Source: JAXLQL01 sp046331625
GTDB taxonomy: Bacteria; Acidobacteriota; Terriglobia; Bryobacterales; Bryobacteraceae
Direction: 5' to 3'
Assembly (NCBI GenBank): GCA_046331625.1
Contig: JAXLQL010000001.1
Span: 124,001 to 188,000, forward strand
DNA length: 64,000 bases
Shown: one piece after another, positions 49,471 to 57,992 of the stretch
Layout of the letters: each line of letters starts with the position of its first letter
How positions within the stretch are numbered: the stretch's first letter is position 1
The notes under the pieces: model-generated
What the model was told of the DNA's origin: nothing
Seen by the model: the letters and a program-made list of their open reading frames with translations, nothing else
Database searches by the model: none
Made by a program: the position numbers and the translations under genes

Positions 49471-51441
49471 GTGTCCAAAGCAAGCCGCCGCAACTTCCTT
49501 CAGTCCGCCTCCTTCGCTGCCGCGGTACCGCCAGTTCCTGCCGCGGCGGCGGAGGTCAAGGCCACCAAACCGTATCGCCGTTCGAGCTTCCAACCCAAGG
49601 GCGCGCCCCGCAAGATCAGCGACAACCTCTACGTCTTCGAGGACACTTGTAACGTCTTCCTGATTCGCGATGGATCGCGCGCAGTCCTCATCGATTTCGG
49701 CTCCGGCAAGATCCTCGACCATCTCCCTGCCCTCGGCATCACCCAAGTCGACTGGATTCTCCACACCCATCATCACCGCGACCAGTGCCAGGGCGATTGG
49801 AAGGCCGCCGCGCGCCGTATCCCGATTGCCGTTCCCGCGCACGAGAAGCACCTCTTCGCCGACGCGCGGAACTTCTGGCGCAACCGCCGTATCTTCCACC
49901 TCTATTACGTCCGCAACGATTTCAACACCGTCACAGAAGACATCCCCGTGGCGAAAGCGCTGCAGGACTACTCGACCTTCCGCTGGGGCAAGATCGACTT
50001 CTTCGTGCTGCCCACGCCCGGCCACACGCTGGGATCACTGACACTGGTCGCCAATATTGACGGCAAGCGCACGGCCTTCACGGGCGACCTCATGTTCGCC
50101 CCCGGCAAGATCCAGAATCTCTACGACACGCAGATCAACTATGGCGGAGCCGAAGGCATCGACCTCGGCATCTTCTCACTCGCGCGTCTCGGTGAGATGA
50201 AGCCTGAGCTGGTGTGTCCTTCGCACGGCGAACCGCTCCCGAATCCCGGCGATGGCATCGCGCAGACGATCCGCCGCCTCACCGACTACTACAAGTTCCA
50301 GACCGGCAACAACCCGAGCGAAGAGGGCGTCCCGCAAGTGGTGAGTCCGCACCTGATCTGCCACTACCAGACCACGTCATCGTTCTACGCGATTCTTTCG
50401 AACAGCGGCAAGGCGATGTTCATCGACTACGGCTCGGCCTCTCCGATCCATTTCGGCAACTTCGAGCGCGCCACCGCGCCCACTGACCGGATCCGCTTTC
50501 AAGAGCACAACATCAACCGCCTGAAGCGCGACTTCGGATTGAAGCAAGTGGAGGTCGTGATGCCGAGCCACATGCATGACGACCACATGAACGGATTCCC
50601 CCATCTCATTCGCCACCACGGCACGCGCGTCTGGTGCTACGAGAACATGGTCGACGTCTTCCAGAATCCGCGCGGATACAATCTCGGCTGCATTCTCGGC
50701 GAGCCCTTCAAGGTGGACCGCACGTTCCGCGATGGCGAGAAATTCCGGTGGGAAGAGTACGAATTCGAGGTGAAGCACTCGCCCGGCCACACCGAGTATC
50801 AGATGGCGCTGTTCGTGACGATCGACGGCAAGCGCACCGCTTTCACTGGAGACGCCTTCTTCCCGAATCCGCGCAATGACGGCACGCTCCGTCACAACCT
50901 GATCTTCCGCAATCACGTGGAAAGCGATAGCCACTTGCGCAGTGTGCGCACGCTCATCGAGCGTGAGCCGGAGCAGATTTGTCCCGGTCACGGGCAACCG
51001 TATCCAGTGGACCGCTCGATCTTGCTCGCCACCGAACAGAAGTTCCGCAAGCAGCAGCAGTACTTCACGGAGTTGCTGCCGGACAACGAAACGAACTACG
51101 GGCTCGATCCGAGTTGGGTGCGGCTCTATCCGTATCAGATGCTGATCGCGCCGGGGGAGCGGCGGAAGCTCGAGGTCCACGCGCAGAACTACGGCGATGC
51201 GGCGATGAATCTCGAGGTCTCGTTGGTGGGTCCGGCGGAATGGCGAGTCACTCCGGAGGTGTTGAAGATCACCGTGTCCGGACGCGGCAAGGCGTCGCTC
51301 GCGTTTGACGTTGCGATTCCAAAGGACTGGGCACCGCCTGCGCCGCGGTTCGCCATTGCCGCCGACGTGGTGCGCGATGGCAAGTATCTGGGGCAAGTTA
51401 CCGAAGCGGTGGTCGACATCAAGAGCGCGCTGCTTGCGTGA
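49471..51441 (+). CDS. Exported protein with two tandem metallo-beta-lactamase domains
   Basis: 656 aa from GTG 49471 with a Tat-type leader (SKASRRNFLQSASFAAAV). The first MBL domain (about 45-280) has HTHHHRDQCQGD (the HxHxDH box ends in Gln instead of His), TPGHTLGS, FTGDLMF and CPSHGEP. The second (about 300-530) has an intact SHMHDDHMNGF, SPGHTEYQ, FTGDAFFPN and CPGHGQPY. A C-terminal Ig-like domain follows (APGERRKLEVHAQNYGDAAM). MBL proteins hydrolyse diverse esters, amides or thioesters with zinc. The paired domains, one slightly degenerate, suggest one catalytic and one structural half. Confidence 0.82.
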   Translation: MSKASRRNFLQSASFAAAVPPVPAAAAEVKATKPYRRSSFQPKGAPRKISDNLYVFEDTCNVFLIRDGSRAVLIDFGSGKILDHLPALGITQVDWILHTHHHRDQCQGDWKAAARRIPIAVPAHEKHLFADARNFWRNRRIFHLYYVRNDFNTVTEDIPVAKALQDYSTFRWGKIDFFVLPTPGHTLGSLTLVANIDGKRTAFTGDLMFAPGKIQNLYDTQINYGGAEGIDLGIFSLARLGEMKPELVCPSHGEPLPNPGDGIAQTIRRLTDYYKFQTGNNPSEEGVPQVVSPHLICHYQTTSSFYAILSNSGKAMFIDYGSASPIHFGNFERATAPTDRIRFQEHNINRLKRDFGLKQVEVVMPSHMHDDHMNGFPHLIRHHGTRVWCYENMVDVFQNPRGYNLGCILGEPFKVDRTFRDGEKFRWEEYEFEVKHSPGHTEYQMALFVTIDGKRTAFTGDAFFPNPRNDGTLRHNLIFRNHVESDSHLRSVRTLIEREPEQICPGHGQPYPVDRSILLATEQKFRKQQQYFTELLPDNETNYGLDPSWVRLYPYQMLIAPGERRKLEVHAQNYGDAAMNLEVSLVGPAEWRVTPEVLKITVSGRGKASLAFDVAIPKDWAPPAPRFAIAADVVRDGKYLGQVTEAVVDIKSALLA

Positions 51442-51503
51442 CCTGCAACAGGTTTACGCGCGTTGATCGGTGTCCCGCCGTAGCCCGCTTCAGCCCCCTC
51501 CAA

Positions 51504-52970
51504 TCAGGGCTTGCGCGAGTAGCTGTACTTCGGAAAATCGAACACGAACGCCTCGCGATCCGGCTTCGGCGCCGCATTCCGCTTCGGCATCCACTTCGCC
51601 AATTCTTGCCTAACGTTGCCGAGCCGCGCCTCGCCCGCCAGATTCCGGAACTCGTTCGGATCCTTGCGCCGGTCATACAACTCTTCGCTGCCGTCTTTGT
51701 ACTGGATGTACCGCCACCGCTCATCAATCACCGCATGGTTGCCTTGGAGATAAGTCGACACCACTGGATTCCGCCGCGCCGCCGGATCCTGCAACAACGG
51801 GACCAAGCTGGTCCCCTCGAGATCGCTCTTCGCCGGTAGTCCACACATCTCCACCAGCGTCGGATAGAGATCGAGCAAACTCACCGGCTGCGTCCGGGCC
51901 TTGCCGGCTGACTGCGATCCGGGTCCGGCGAAGATCAGGGGCACATGCGTGGACCTTTGCCACAGCGTCGATTTGTGCCAGTGCTGCTTCTCACCGAGAT
52001 GCCAGCCATTGTCAGACCAAAACACGATCACGGTGTTTTGTGCGTACGCGCTTTCGTCGAGCGCGCGCAGCGTCATCCCGATCATCGCGTCAGCAAAGGA
52101 AATCGCGGCGAGGTAGGCGCGCACCGCGTCACGCCACTTGCCCTCTTTCACGATCCGTTCGTGCTCGTCGCGCCGGAAAGCCGCCATCTTCTTGCCTGCT
52201 TCCGGCACATCGTCGAGATCGTTCGGCTGCGACTTCGGCAACCGCACATTGCCCGGCGGATATAGATCGAAGTAGCTCTGCGGCGCGAACATCGGAATGT
52301 GCGGGTGCCACAGACCGATCGCGAGCAGGAACGGCTTCTCATGCTTGCGCACGAGGAACTGGCGTGCGTAGTCCACCGCGCGCATGTCGCCGTACTCTTG
52401 CTCCTTGTATGGAAGCACGCCCCAATCGAACTCACCTTGGAAGTTCTTCAGGCCGTTGAACGGATGTCCCTGCGGATTCGGAACCTTCTTCACCCACGGG
52501 TACCATTCCGTGCGCCGATACCAGGGATCGTCGAATTGCTGCAGTTGAAACTCGTTCCACTGGTCCGGCGGATTGAATCCAGCCACGTGATGGAAGACCT
52601 TGCCTGCCCCGGCCACATGGTAGCCGTTGTTCTTGAAGTACTCGGGCAGCGTGGTGACCCACGGGAGATTCGGTTTCCAGTAGGTCTCGTTGTCGTAGAC
52701 GCCGGTGGTGGATGCGGCCATGCCGGTGAACAGCGCCGTGCGAGACGGGTTGCACAACGGCGAAGCGCAATGGGCATCGGAAAACAGGACGCCGCGGCGC
52801 GCCAGCGCATCGATGTTCGGAGTGCGCACGCGCGGGTAGCCGCGCAGGCAACCCACCCAGTCATTCATGTCGTCCACCGACAGGAACAGGACGTTAGGCC
52901 GCGAAGCCGGAGCGGGTTGTTGGGCGCCCGCGGCGCCGGCCATTGCGGCCACGAATTTCCGTCTGTTCAT
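51504..52970 (-). CDS. Sulfatase (arylsulfatase / iduronate-2-sulfatase-like) with Tat-type leader
   Basis: 488 aa. A Tat-like start MNRRKFVAAMAGAAGAQQ precedes an alkaline-phosphatase-fold sulfatase. Metal-binding residues lie in LFLSVDDMNDW; the formylglycine site is CNPSR (73-77), the Cys type; further marks are ATTLPEYFKNNGYH-like FKNNGYHVAGAGKVFHH, FLLAIGLWHPHIPMFAP and VIVFWSDNGWHLGEKQHWHK. It resembles iduronate-2-sulfatases and would act on sulfated glycans in the periplasm after activation by a formylglycine-generating enzyme, not seen here. Its 5' end is the source of the duplicated mini-ORFs upstream. Confidence 0.9.
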   Translation of the reverse strand: MNRRKFVAAMAGAAGAQQPAPASRPNVLFLSVDDMNDWVGCLRGYPRVRTPNIDALARRGVLFSDAHCASPLCNPSRTALFTGMAASTTGVYDNETYWKPNLPWVTTLPEYFKNNGYHVAGAGKVFHHVAGFNPPDQWNEFQLQQFDDPWYRRTEWYPWVKKVPNPQGHPFNGLKNFQGEFDWGVLPYKEQEYGDMRAVDYARQFLVRKHEKPFLLAIGLWHPHIPMFAPQSYFDLYPPGNVRLPKSQPNDLDDVPEAGKKMAAFRRDEHERIVKEGKWRDAVRAYLAAISFADAMIGMTLRALDESAYAQNTVIVFWSDNGWHLGEKQHWHKSTLWQRSTHVPLIFAGPGSQSAGKARTQPVSLLDLYPTLVEMCGLPAKSDLEGTSLVPLLQDPAARRNPVVSTYLQGNHAVIDERWRYIQYKDGSEELYDRRKDPNEFRNLAGEARLGNVRQELAKWMPKRNAAPKPDREAFVFDFPKYSYSRKP

Positions 52971-53490
52971 GCGCTCACTCCAAGTCCGCTTCTGGCAGCG
53001 ACTGCGGTCGCGACGCGAGCACCGGCTTTCGCGCAGCCATCCGCCCAGTGAGCCCCGAGGGAAACCGTCGCCTGTTCATGCGCTCGCCAAGCCCGCTTCT
53101 GGCAGCGGCCGAGGACGCGACTCGGGCACCGGCTTTCGCGCAGCCATCCGCCCAGTGAGCCCCGAGGGAAACCGTCGCCCGTTCATGCGCCCGCCAAGCC
53201 CGCTTCTGGCAGCGACCGAGGACGCGACTCGGGCACCGGTTCTGGCGCAGCCGTCCGCACAGTGAGCTCCGAGAGAAATTGCCGTCTGTTCATGCGCTCA
53301 CTCCCAGGTCCGCTTCTGGCAGGAACTGCGGTCGCGACGCCGACGCGGGCTCTTGCGCGGCCGCCGCACTGGCGAGCCGCGAGAGAAACTGCCGCCCGTT
53401 CATGCGCTCACACCCAAGCCGGCTTCTGGTCGCAACCGCGGCCGCGACACTTGCGCCAGCAAGCCCCGAAAGAAACCGTCGTCTGTTCAT
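52971..53490 (-). repeat. Tandem array of duplicated galT-end/Tat-leader mini-ORFs
   Basis: Between galT and the sulfatase gene there are five tandem units. On the minus strand they begin at ATG 53490, 53403, 53293, 53186 and 53079, with the sulfatase ATG at 52970 as the sixth. Each starts MNRR/MNGR plus QF, RF or RRF and several end in LPEAGLA- or LPEADL-type residues. The start matches the sulfatase leader (MNRRKF then PAPASRP against PVPESRP). The end matches the galT C-terminus (FLREAGLV). The units at 53293 and 53186 are 36 codons long and their TGA overlaps the next ATG (ATGA). Spacing is 87, 110, 107, 107 and 109 bp. Most units lack a hydrophobic core, so export is unlikely. Confidence 0.8.
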
Positions 53491-53494
53491 GCGC

Positions 53495-54496
53495 TCACAC
53501 CAATCCGGCTTCACGCAGGAACTGTGCGGCCTCTTCCGGCGGAGTGGGATTGATATAGAATCCCGTGCCCCACTCGAAACCAGCGACCTTGGTGAGCTTC
53601 GGGATGATCTCGATGTGCCAGTGATAGTGCGCCATCGCGCCTTCCTGCACCGGCCCCGTATGGATCACCAGGTTGTAGGCCGGCTTTTCGAGCACCTTGT
53701 TCATCTTGCGCAACACCATGCGCAGCACCCACGCGAGGTTCGGAATCTGAGGCGTGTGGGCCGTTTCGAAATGCGAGTGATGCTGGCGTGGAATGATCCA
53801 CGTCTCGAACGGAAACCGCGGCGCGTAAGGCGCCACCGCAAGAAAGTGATCGGTCTCGAGAACCACCCGTTCGCCGCTGGACACCTCTTGCCGCACGATA
53901 TCGCAGTAGATGCAGCGCTCTTTGAAGTCCCAGTAGCGCCGCCCGCCATCGAGCTCTTCTTGCACGCGCTTGGGGATGACTGGCAGCGCGATCAACTGGG
54001 AATGCGCGTGCTCGAGCGAAGCTCCCGCCGCCTCGCCGTGGTTCTTGAAAATCAGGATGTAGCGAAGGCGGCCGTCTTTCTTGAGGTCGAGGATACGCTC
54101 GCGATAGGCCCAGAAGATCTCTTCGATCCGCTTCTCGGGCAGGTCAGGAAGCGTGAGGTCGTGTTCGGGGCACTCGATGATGACCTCGTGCGCACCCACG
54201 CCGTTGATGCGATCGTAGATTCCGTCGCCGGCCCGATCCAAATCTCCTTCCACACGCAATGCGGGAAATTTGTTTGGAACCACGCGGATCGACCAGCCGG
54301 CGCCATTCGGCTGGGACCCGTTGCGAAAGGCGAGCACCTCGGGCGGCGTCTTGCTCTCGTTGCCCGAGCAAAACGGGCACACCCGCCCGCCCTGGATCAC
54401 TACCGGTTCGCGGACGAAATCGGAAGGCCGGCGGGACCGCTCGGTGGCGATGATCACCCAACGGCCGGTGACCGGATCGCGGCGTAGCTCAGGCAA
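53495..54496 (-). CDS. galT: Galactose-1-phosphate uridylyltransferase
   Basis: 333 aa of the HIT-like GalT family. A zinc-binding pair is CPFC (40-43) and the nucleophilic histidine motif is HAH (163-165) in GASLEHAHSQLIALP. Further marks are LRYILIFKNHGEAAGASLEH, VVLETDHFLAVAPYAPRFPFE and HYHWHIEIIPKLT. The enzyme exchanges UMP between UDP-glucose and galactose-1-phosphate in the Leloir pathway. ATG 54496 gives the typical MPELRRDPVTGRWVII start. Its last codons are the template for one end of the repeat array at 52971-53490. galK and galE are not adjacent. Confidence 0.93.
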   Translation of the reverse strand: MPELRRDPVTGRWVIIATERSRRPSDFVREPVVIQGGRVCPFCSGNESKTPPEVLAFRNGSQPNGAGWSIRVVPNKFPALRVEGDLDRAGDGIYDRINGVGAHEVIIECPEHDLTLPDLPEKRIEEIFWAYRERILDLKKDGRLRYILIFKNHGEAAGASLEHAHSQLIALPVIPKRVQEELDGGRRYWDFKERCIYCDIVRQEVSSGERVVLETDHFLAVAPYAPRFPFETWIIPRQHHSHFETAHTPQIPNLAWVLRMVLRKMNKVLEKPAYNLVIHTGPVQEGAMAHYHWHIEIIPKLTKVAGFEWGTGFYINPTPPEEAAQFLREAGLV

Positions 54497-54600
54497 TAAG
54501 AACCATCCTCGGCAAGGGAGATGGGAATCCCCAGGCGTTCATTATATCGCCGTGGAGGCCCAAGCCGCCCGAGAGGCGGGAGAGAAGCGGCAAGGTGCGG

Positions 54601-55278
54601 TCAGCTCCGATTCGGAGCCGGAGCCTCGGCCACGGCTGTTCCCGACAGGAGATGCCCAATCCAGGGAGCCAACGGGAGCCCGATCAAGCATCCAACATGG
54701 AGCAGCCGCAGATCCGGCGGAGGACGGAATGCGTTGGCGGCATCGAGAATCTGTAACAGCGAATACACCCCCACGGCGCAGCCCACCATGAACGACGCCA
54801 AGCCCGCCACCATTCCGCCCAGGTAGGCCGAGGGAAGATCCACTTCTTGCCACAGCATCTGGAACATCAACAACAAGGCGAGCAGCGCGTTGGAGATCAG
54901 AGCGGAAACCATGACGATTAGAACGTAGCCGTCGAAAGGCGTAGAGGTTTCGCGGTGAGCAACCACACCGCGGCCCGCCTGCAGAATCAAGCACGCTGTC
55001 ACGGTGAGCATCGTGAAGACAATTCCCCATCGAATCAGTCGCTTGGCCCATACGGGTTGAGGAAGATAGCGAAGAATCCAAGCGATCGTCCATGCATAGA
55101 GGACAGTTACAGCGGAGTACTTCGCCGCCTTGAGCCATAGTGCGGTCGAAAACGCCTGCCGGTAATCCCATGGCGCGGTGCACAGGCATGCGAACCCGAG
55201 AAAGATGTGGATCCAACCGAGAAACCACAAAACGCCGTCGGCCTTGAACACCGTCTTGTGGATGGCCCCCAAACTCAT
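54601..55278 (-). CDS. Multi-pass membrane protein of unknown function
   Basis: 225 aa with six or so membrane helices (GVLWFLGWIHIFLGFACLC, IVFTMLTVTACLILQAG, YVLIVMVSALISNALLALLL, GMVAGLASFMVGCAVGVYSL, GCLIGLPLAPWIGHLLSG). No family motif is recognised. The start ATG overlaps the stop of the flavin reductase gene (ATGA), so both are translated from one message, which hints at a redox-related membrane role without proving it. Confidence 0.75.
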   Translation of the reverse strand: MSLGAIHKTVFKADGVLWFLGWIHIFLGFACLCTAPWDYRQAFSTALWLKAAKYSAVTVLYAWTIAWILRYLPQPVWAKRLIRWGIVFTMLTVTACLILQAGRGVVAHRETSTPFDGYVLIVMVSALISNALLALLLMFQMLWQEVDLPSAYLGGMVAGLASFMVGCAVGVYSLLQILDAANAFRPPPDLRLLHVGCLIGLPLAPWIGHLLSGTAVAEAPAPNRS

Positions 55279-55766
55279 TTCAACCTCCGGTACTTGCTTT
55301 CGAAGTACAGCAGCGGCGATCCGGAGAATGCCCGCCCGCCCACCACTTCGCCAATGAGCACGGCATGGTCACCGGCGTCCAACGAGCGATCGAGGCGGCA
55401 CTCGAAATGCGCCAAAGCGCCTGGAAGCAACGGCACACCGGACTTTCCGGCTTGCCATTCGATCCCGCCGAAGCGGTCATGTCCGCTTTGAGCGAACCGG
55501 TGCGAAAGCTCCTGCTGGTCTTCGTTCAGCACGTTCACCCCGTAATATCGGCAGTGGAGGAACATCGGCATTAGGTTGCTCTGCAAATCCACGCAAATCA
55601 ACACCATGGGAGGATCGAGCGAGACGGACGCGAAGGAGTTGACCGTCATCCCGTGCGGTTGGCCGCGCTCGTCGAGCGTGGTGGCTATGGCAACGCCGGT
55701 GGCGAAGCGCGAACACAGGCGGCGGAACTCGGCGCCGCCCACGCCATGGGAGGGTGTCCTTGACAC
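55275..55766 (-). CDS. Flavin reductase family (FMN-binding split-barrel) protein
   Basis: 163 aa with the family pattern: RLCSRFATGVAIATTLDERG, PHGMTVNSFASVSLDPPMVLICV, FGVNVLNEDQ-type YYGVNVLNEDQQELSHRFAQ, FECRLDRSLDAGDHAVLIGE and GSPLLYFESKYRRL. Members bind FMN and reduce flavin with NAD(P)H, feeding a monooxygenase. No oxygenase gene is near; the only partner is the overlapping membrane protein gene. It is divergent to the HU-like gene. Confidence 0.9.
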   Translation of the reverse strand: MSRTPSHGVGGAEFRRLCSRFATGVAIATTLDERGQPHGMTVNSFASVSLDPPMVLICVDLQSNLMPMFLHCRYYGVNVLNEDQQELSHRFAQSGHDRFGGIEWQAGKSGVPLLPGALAHFECRLDRSLDAGDHAVLIGEVVGGRAFSGSPLLYFESKYRRLK

Positions 55767-55820
55767 GGAGTTAACCTCAATCCTATCATGGGGTTTGAAC
55801 CCGAGGCTCGGAGACTCATA

Positions 55821-56087
55821 ATGATCAAACTCGACATCATCAATGAAGTGGTCAACCGCACCGGCATCACCAAGACGAAAGCCGAGATGGCGGTGGAAAC
55901 AGTGTTCGAAAGCATGAAGCGCTCGCTCGGACAGGGGGAGAGGATCGAGCTTCGCGGATTCGGTATCTTCAACGTGCGTCCAAGGAAGACCGGGATTGGC
56001 CGCAATCCCAGAACCGGAGCGGAAGTCGCCATTCCGCCGGGACGCGCGGTCCGGTTCAAGCCGGGCAAGGAGTTACAGGCGCTCTAA
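55821..56087 (+). CDS. HU/IHF-family DNA-binding protein
   Basis: 88 aa, typical length. The fold marks are MIKLDIINEVVNRTGITKTKAEMAV, GERIELRGFGIFNVRPRKTGIGRNP (beta arm) and VRFKPGKEL. HU/IHF proteins bend and compact DNA as dimers in the nucleoid. The arm sequence RNPRTGAEVAIPPG is closer to IHF-alpha than to HU-beta, but the subtype is not certain. ATG 55821 is used; an upstream start at 55788 would add residues not found in the family. The site-2 protease gene follows 15 bases later. Confidence 0.92.
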   Translation: MIKLDIINEVVNRTGITKTKAEMAVETVFESMKRSLGQGERIELRGFGIFNVRPRKTGIGRNPRTGAEVAIPPGRAVRFKPGKELQAL

Positions 56088-56102
56088 AACGCCTGGACAC
56101 GT

Positions 56103-57074
56103 GTGTCGGCCACGGGACGTCTCCCGGCACCATTTCCGCCTTCGCCATTCGACGGGCTGTCATCGCCCGCCTACTTGCAGGTTCGCGCCGCACGGCGGCC
56201 GCGCTATTGGCTGCACATCCTGCTGCTGGCTTTGACCTTCTGCACCACCACGTTCATCGGCGCGTGGCTCGCCCATGATTTCGCCGCCAACCGTGCGTTC
56301 TCCTACGGGGATGATTTCTCCACCGCGGGCCGCATCCTGCGCACGCCCGCGCTCTGGCCCACCGGACTTCCCTTCTCTCTCACGCTGCTCGCGATCCTTC
56401 TGGCGCACGAGTTCGGCCACTACTTCGCCTGCGTCTACTATCGCGTGGACGCCACGCTTCCGTTCTTCCTTCCCGCGCCCACTCCGATCGGCACGCTCGG
56501 CGCATTTATCAAGATCCGCTCGCCGATCACGGGCAAGCGCGATCTGTTCGACATCGGCATCGCCGGTCCGCTGGCCGGATTCATCGTGCTGGTTCCAGCG
56601 CTCGCCATCGGCGTATCGCTTTCCAAAGTGGTGCCTGGCTTCGCCGAGAGCGGTGGACTGTTGTTCGGACGGAGCCTTTTCCAGAAGCTGCTCGAGGCGG
56701 CGCTATTCCCCGGAGTCCCCGGCGCCGACATTTATCTGCACCCGGTGGCTCGCGCGGCATGGGTCGGGGGACTCGCCACCGCGCTGAATCTGCTTCCGAT
56801 CGGCCAACTCGATGGCGGCCACATCGTTTACGCGCTTTTCGGGCGCTACCATTGGCTGTTGTCCCGCGTATTCATTGCCGTACTGGTGCCGCTGGGCGTG
56901 ATCTTCTCGTTCAGTTGGCTCGTATGGGCCGTGCTGTTGTTCTTCTTCGCGCTACGCCATCCCGCCCTTTATGACGACCGGCCCGTCGGCGCCGGCCGTG
57001 CCATACTGGCCGTGCTCGCACTGGCCATTTTCATCGGATGCTTCACCCTGGCCCCTGTCGAGATCATCGAGTGA
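56103..57074 (+). CDS. Site-2 protease family (M50) membrane metalloprotease
   Basis: 323 aa with about seven membrane helices. The zinc site is in LLAHEFGHYFACVYY (HExxH) and the third ligand in NLLPIGQLDGGHIV. These mark intramembrane site-2 proteases, which cut signal proteins such as anti-sigma factors; some act as sterol-type or general M50 members with no known substrate. The GTG start at 56103 gives a proline-rich cytoplasmic leader before the first helix. The glycosyltransferase gene overlaps its stop (GTGA). A link to the anti-sigma factor at 10176 is possible but not indicated by position. Confidence 0.87.
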   Translation: MSATGRLPAPFPPSPFDGLSSPAYLQVRAARRPRYWLHILLLALTFCTTTFIGAWLAHDFAANRAFSYGDDFSTAGRILRTPALWPTGLPFSLTLLAILLAHEFGHYFACVYYRVDATLPFFLPAPTPIGTLGAFIKIRSPITGKRDLFDIGIAGPLAGFIVLVPALAIGVSLSKVVPGFAESGGLLFGRSLFQKLLEAALFPGVPGADIYLHPVARAAWVGGLATALNLLPIGQLDGGHIVYALFGRYHWLLSRVFIAVLVPLGVIFSFSWLVWAVLLFFFALRHPALYDDRPVGAGRAILAVLALAIFIGCFTLAPVEIIE

Positions 57075-57820
57075 AAATCTCGGCCACGATCATCACCCTC
57101 AACGAGGAGCGCAACGTCGCGCGCGCCATCGAGAGCCTGCGCTGCTGCGACGAAATCGTGGTGGTGGACTCGGGCTCGAATGACCGCACCATCGAGATCG
57201 CTTCCAACCTCGGCGCGCGCGTGATCGAGACCCCGTGGCTCGGCTACGCGGCGCAGAAGAACTACGCGTCCGATCAGGCAGCCAACGATTGGGTCCTGTC
57301 GATCGACGCCGACGAAAGTCTGAGCGAGGCGCTCGAAGCCGAGATATGGCACATCAAGAAGGCTGGACCGGAATACGACGCCTACACCATGCCGCGATTG
57401 GCGCAGTATCTGGGACGGTGGATCCTGCACTCGGGTTGGTATCCAGACCGGAAAGTCCGTTTGTTTGACCGCCGCAAGGCGCGATGGGAAGGCGACTACG
57501 TGCATGAATCGGTGAGAGTGACGGGCACCGTGGGGTCGCTCGAATCCAATCTGCTGCACTTCACGTGTGACTCGCTCGCTGAGCACCTGCGGACCATGGA
57601 TCGCTACACCACGCTCGCCGCCGAGCAGTTAATCGATCAGAAGATCGCCGTGAGCTGGCACATGCTCGTGTTCGATCCGCTATGGACGTTCTTCCGCACG
57701 TACTTCCTGAAACAGGGATTCCGAGACGGCGTCGAGGGTTTGTGCATCGCCTACATGGCAGCGTTCTACAACTTCTTGAAGTATGCGAAGGCGCGGTTCA
57801 TGCGACCTGGGCGGCCGTAA
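57071..57820 (+). CDS. Family 2 glycosyltransferase (LPS-core WaaE/KdtX-like)
   Basis: 249 aa GT2 domain. The nucleotide-sugar motif is ISATIITLNEERNVARAIESL, with VVVDSGSNDRT and LSIDADESLSEALEAE (DxD). C-terminal residues RDGVEGLCIAYMAAFYNFLKYAKA match the KdtX/WaaE group, beta-1,4-glucosyltransferases that act on the lipopolysaccharide core. The start is GTG 57071, overlapping the TGA of the protease gene by 4 bases. A longer frame from 57038 lies within the protease. Acceptor is inferred from the family only. Confidence 0.87.
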   Translation: MKISATIITLNEERNVARAIESLRCCDEIVVVDSGSNDRTIEIASNLGARVIETPWLGYAAQKNYASDQAANDWVLSIDADESLSEALEAEIWHIKKAGPEYDAYTMPRLAQYLGRWILHSGWYPDRKVRLFDRRKARWEGDYVHESVRVTGTVGSLESNLLHFTCDSLAEHLRTMDRYTTLAAEQLIDQKIAVSWHMLVFDPLWTFFRTYFLKQGFRDGVEGLCIAYMAAFYNFLKYAKARFMRPGRP

Positions 57821-57829
57821 CGCGGCGCG

Positions 57830-57992
57830 TCAGCCCCGAATCGCCACGAGCAGTTGCTCCACCGCCGTGTTTGGTTGAGTTGAGTAAGCTAGCCGGTTGG
57901 CGTAGCCTCCCAGTTGCGACGCTTCGTTCAGGACGTGCCGGCTCCGAGAATGCGGTCCGCCGCGGCGCCCACGCCCTCGGTGCTTACCGTCA
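57830..57992 (-). repeat. Degenerate tandem duplicate of the chemoreceptor gene 3' end
   Basis: Bases 57830-57978 repeat 57993-58127, the last 40 or so codons of the chemoreceptor gene. Both carry CCCGAATCGCCAC, TTGGCGTAGCCTCCCAGTTG and CGCCGCGGCGCCCACGCCCTC in the same order. The duplicate contains insertions (around TTTGGTTGAGTTGAGTAAG, 57869-57887) and small indels, so it is not translatable. It lies directly after the stop codon of the intact copy. Confidence 0.75.

Noticed and set aside
52867..53265. Plus-strand frame across the repeat array
   Set aside because: Open because the repeats lack stops in that frame; the conserved leader-like starts are on the other strand.
52971..53490. CRISPR-like array
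   Set aside because: Units are 87-110 bp and similar along their whole length, with no short repeat/unique spacer alternation. They match the ends of the flanking genes.
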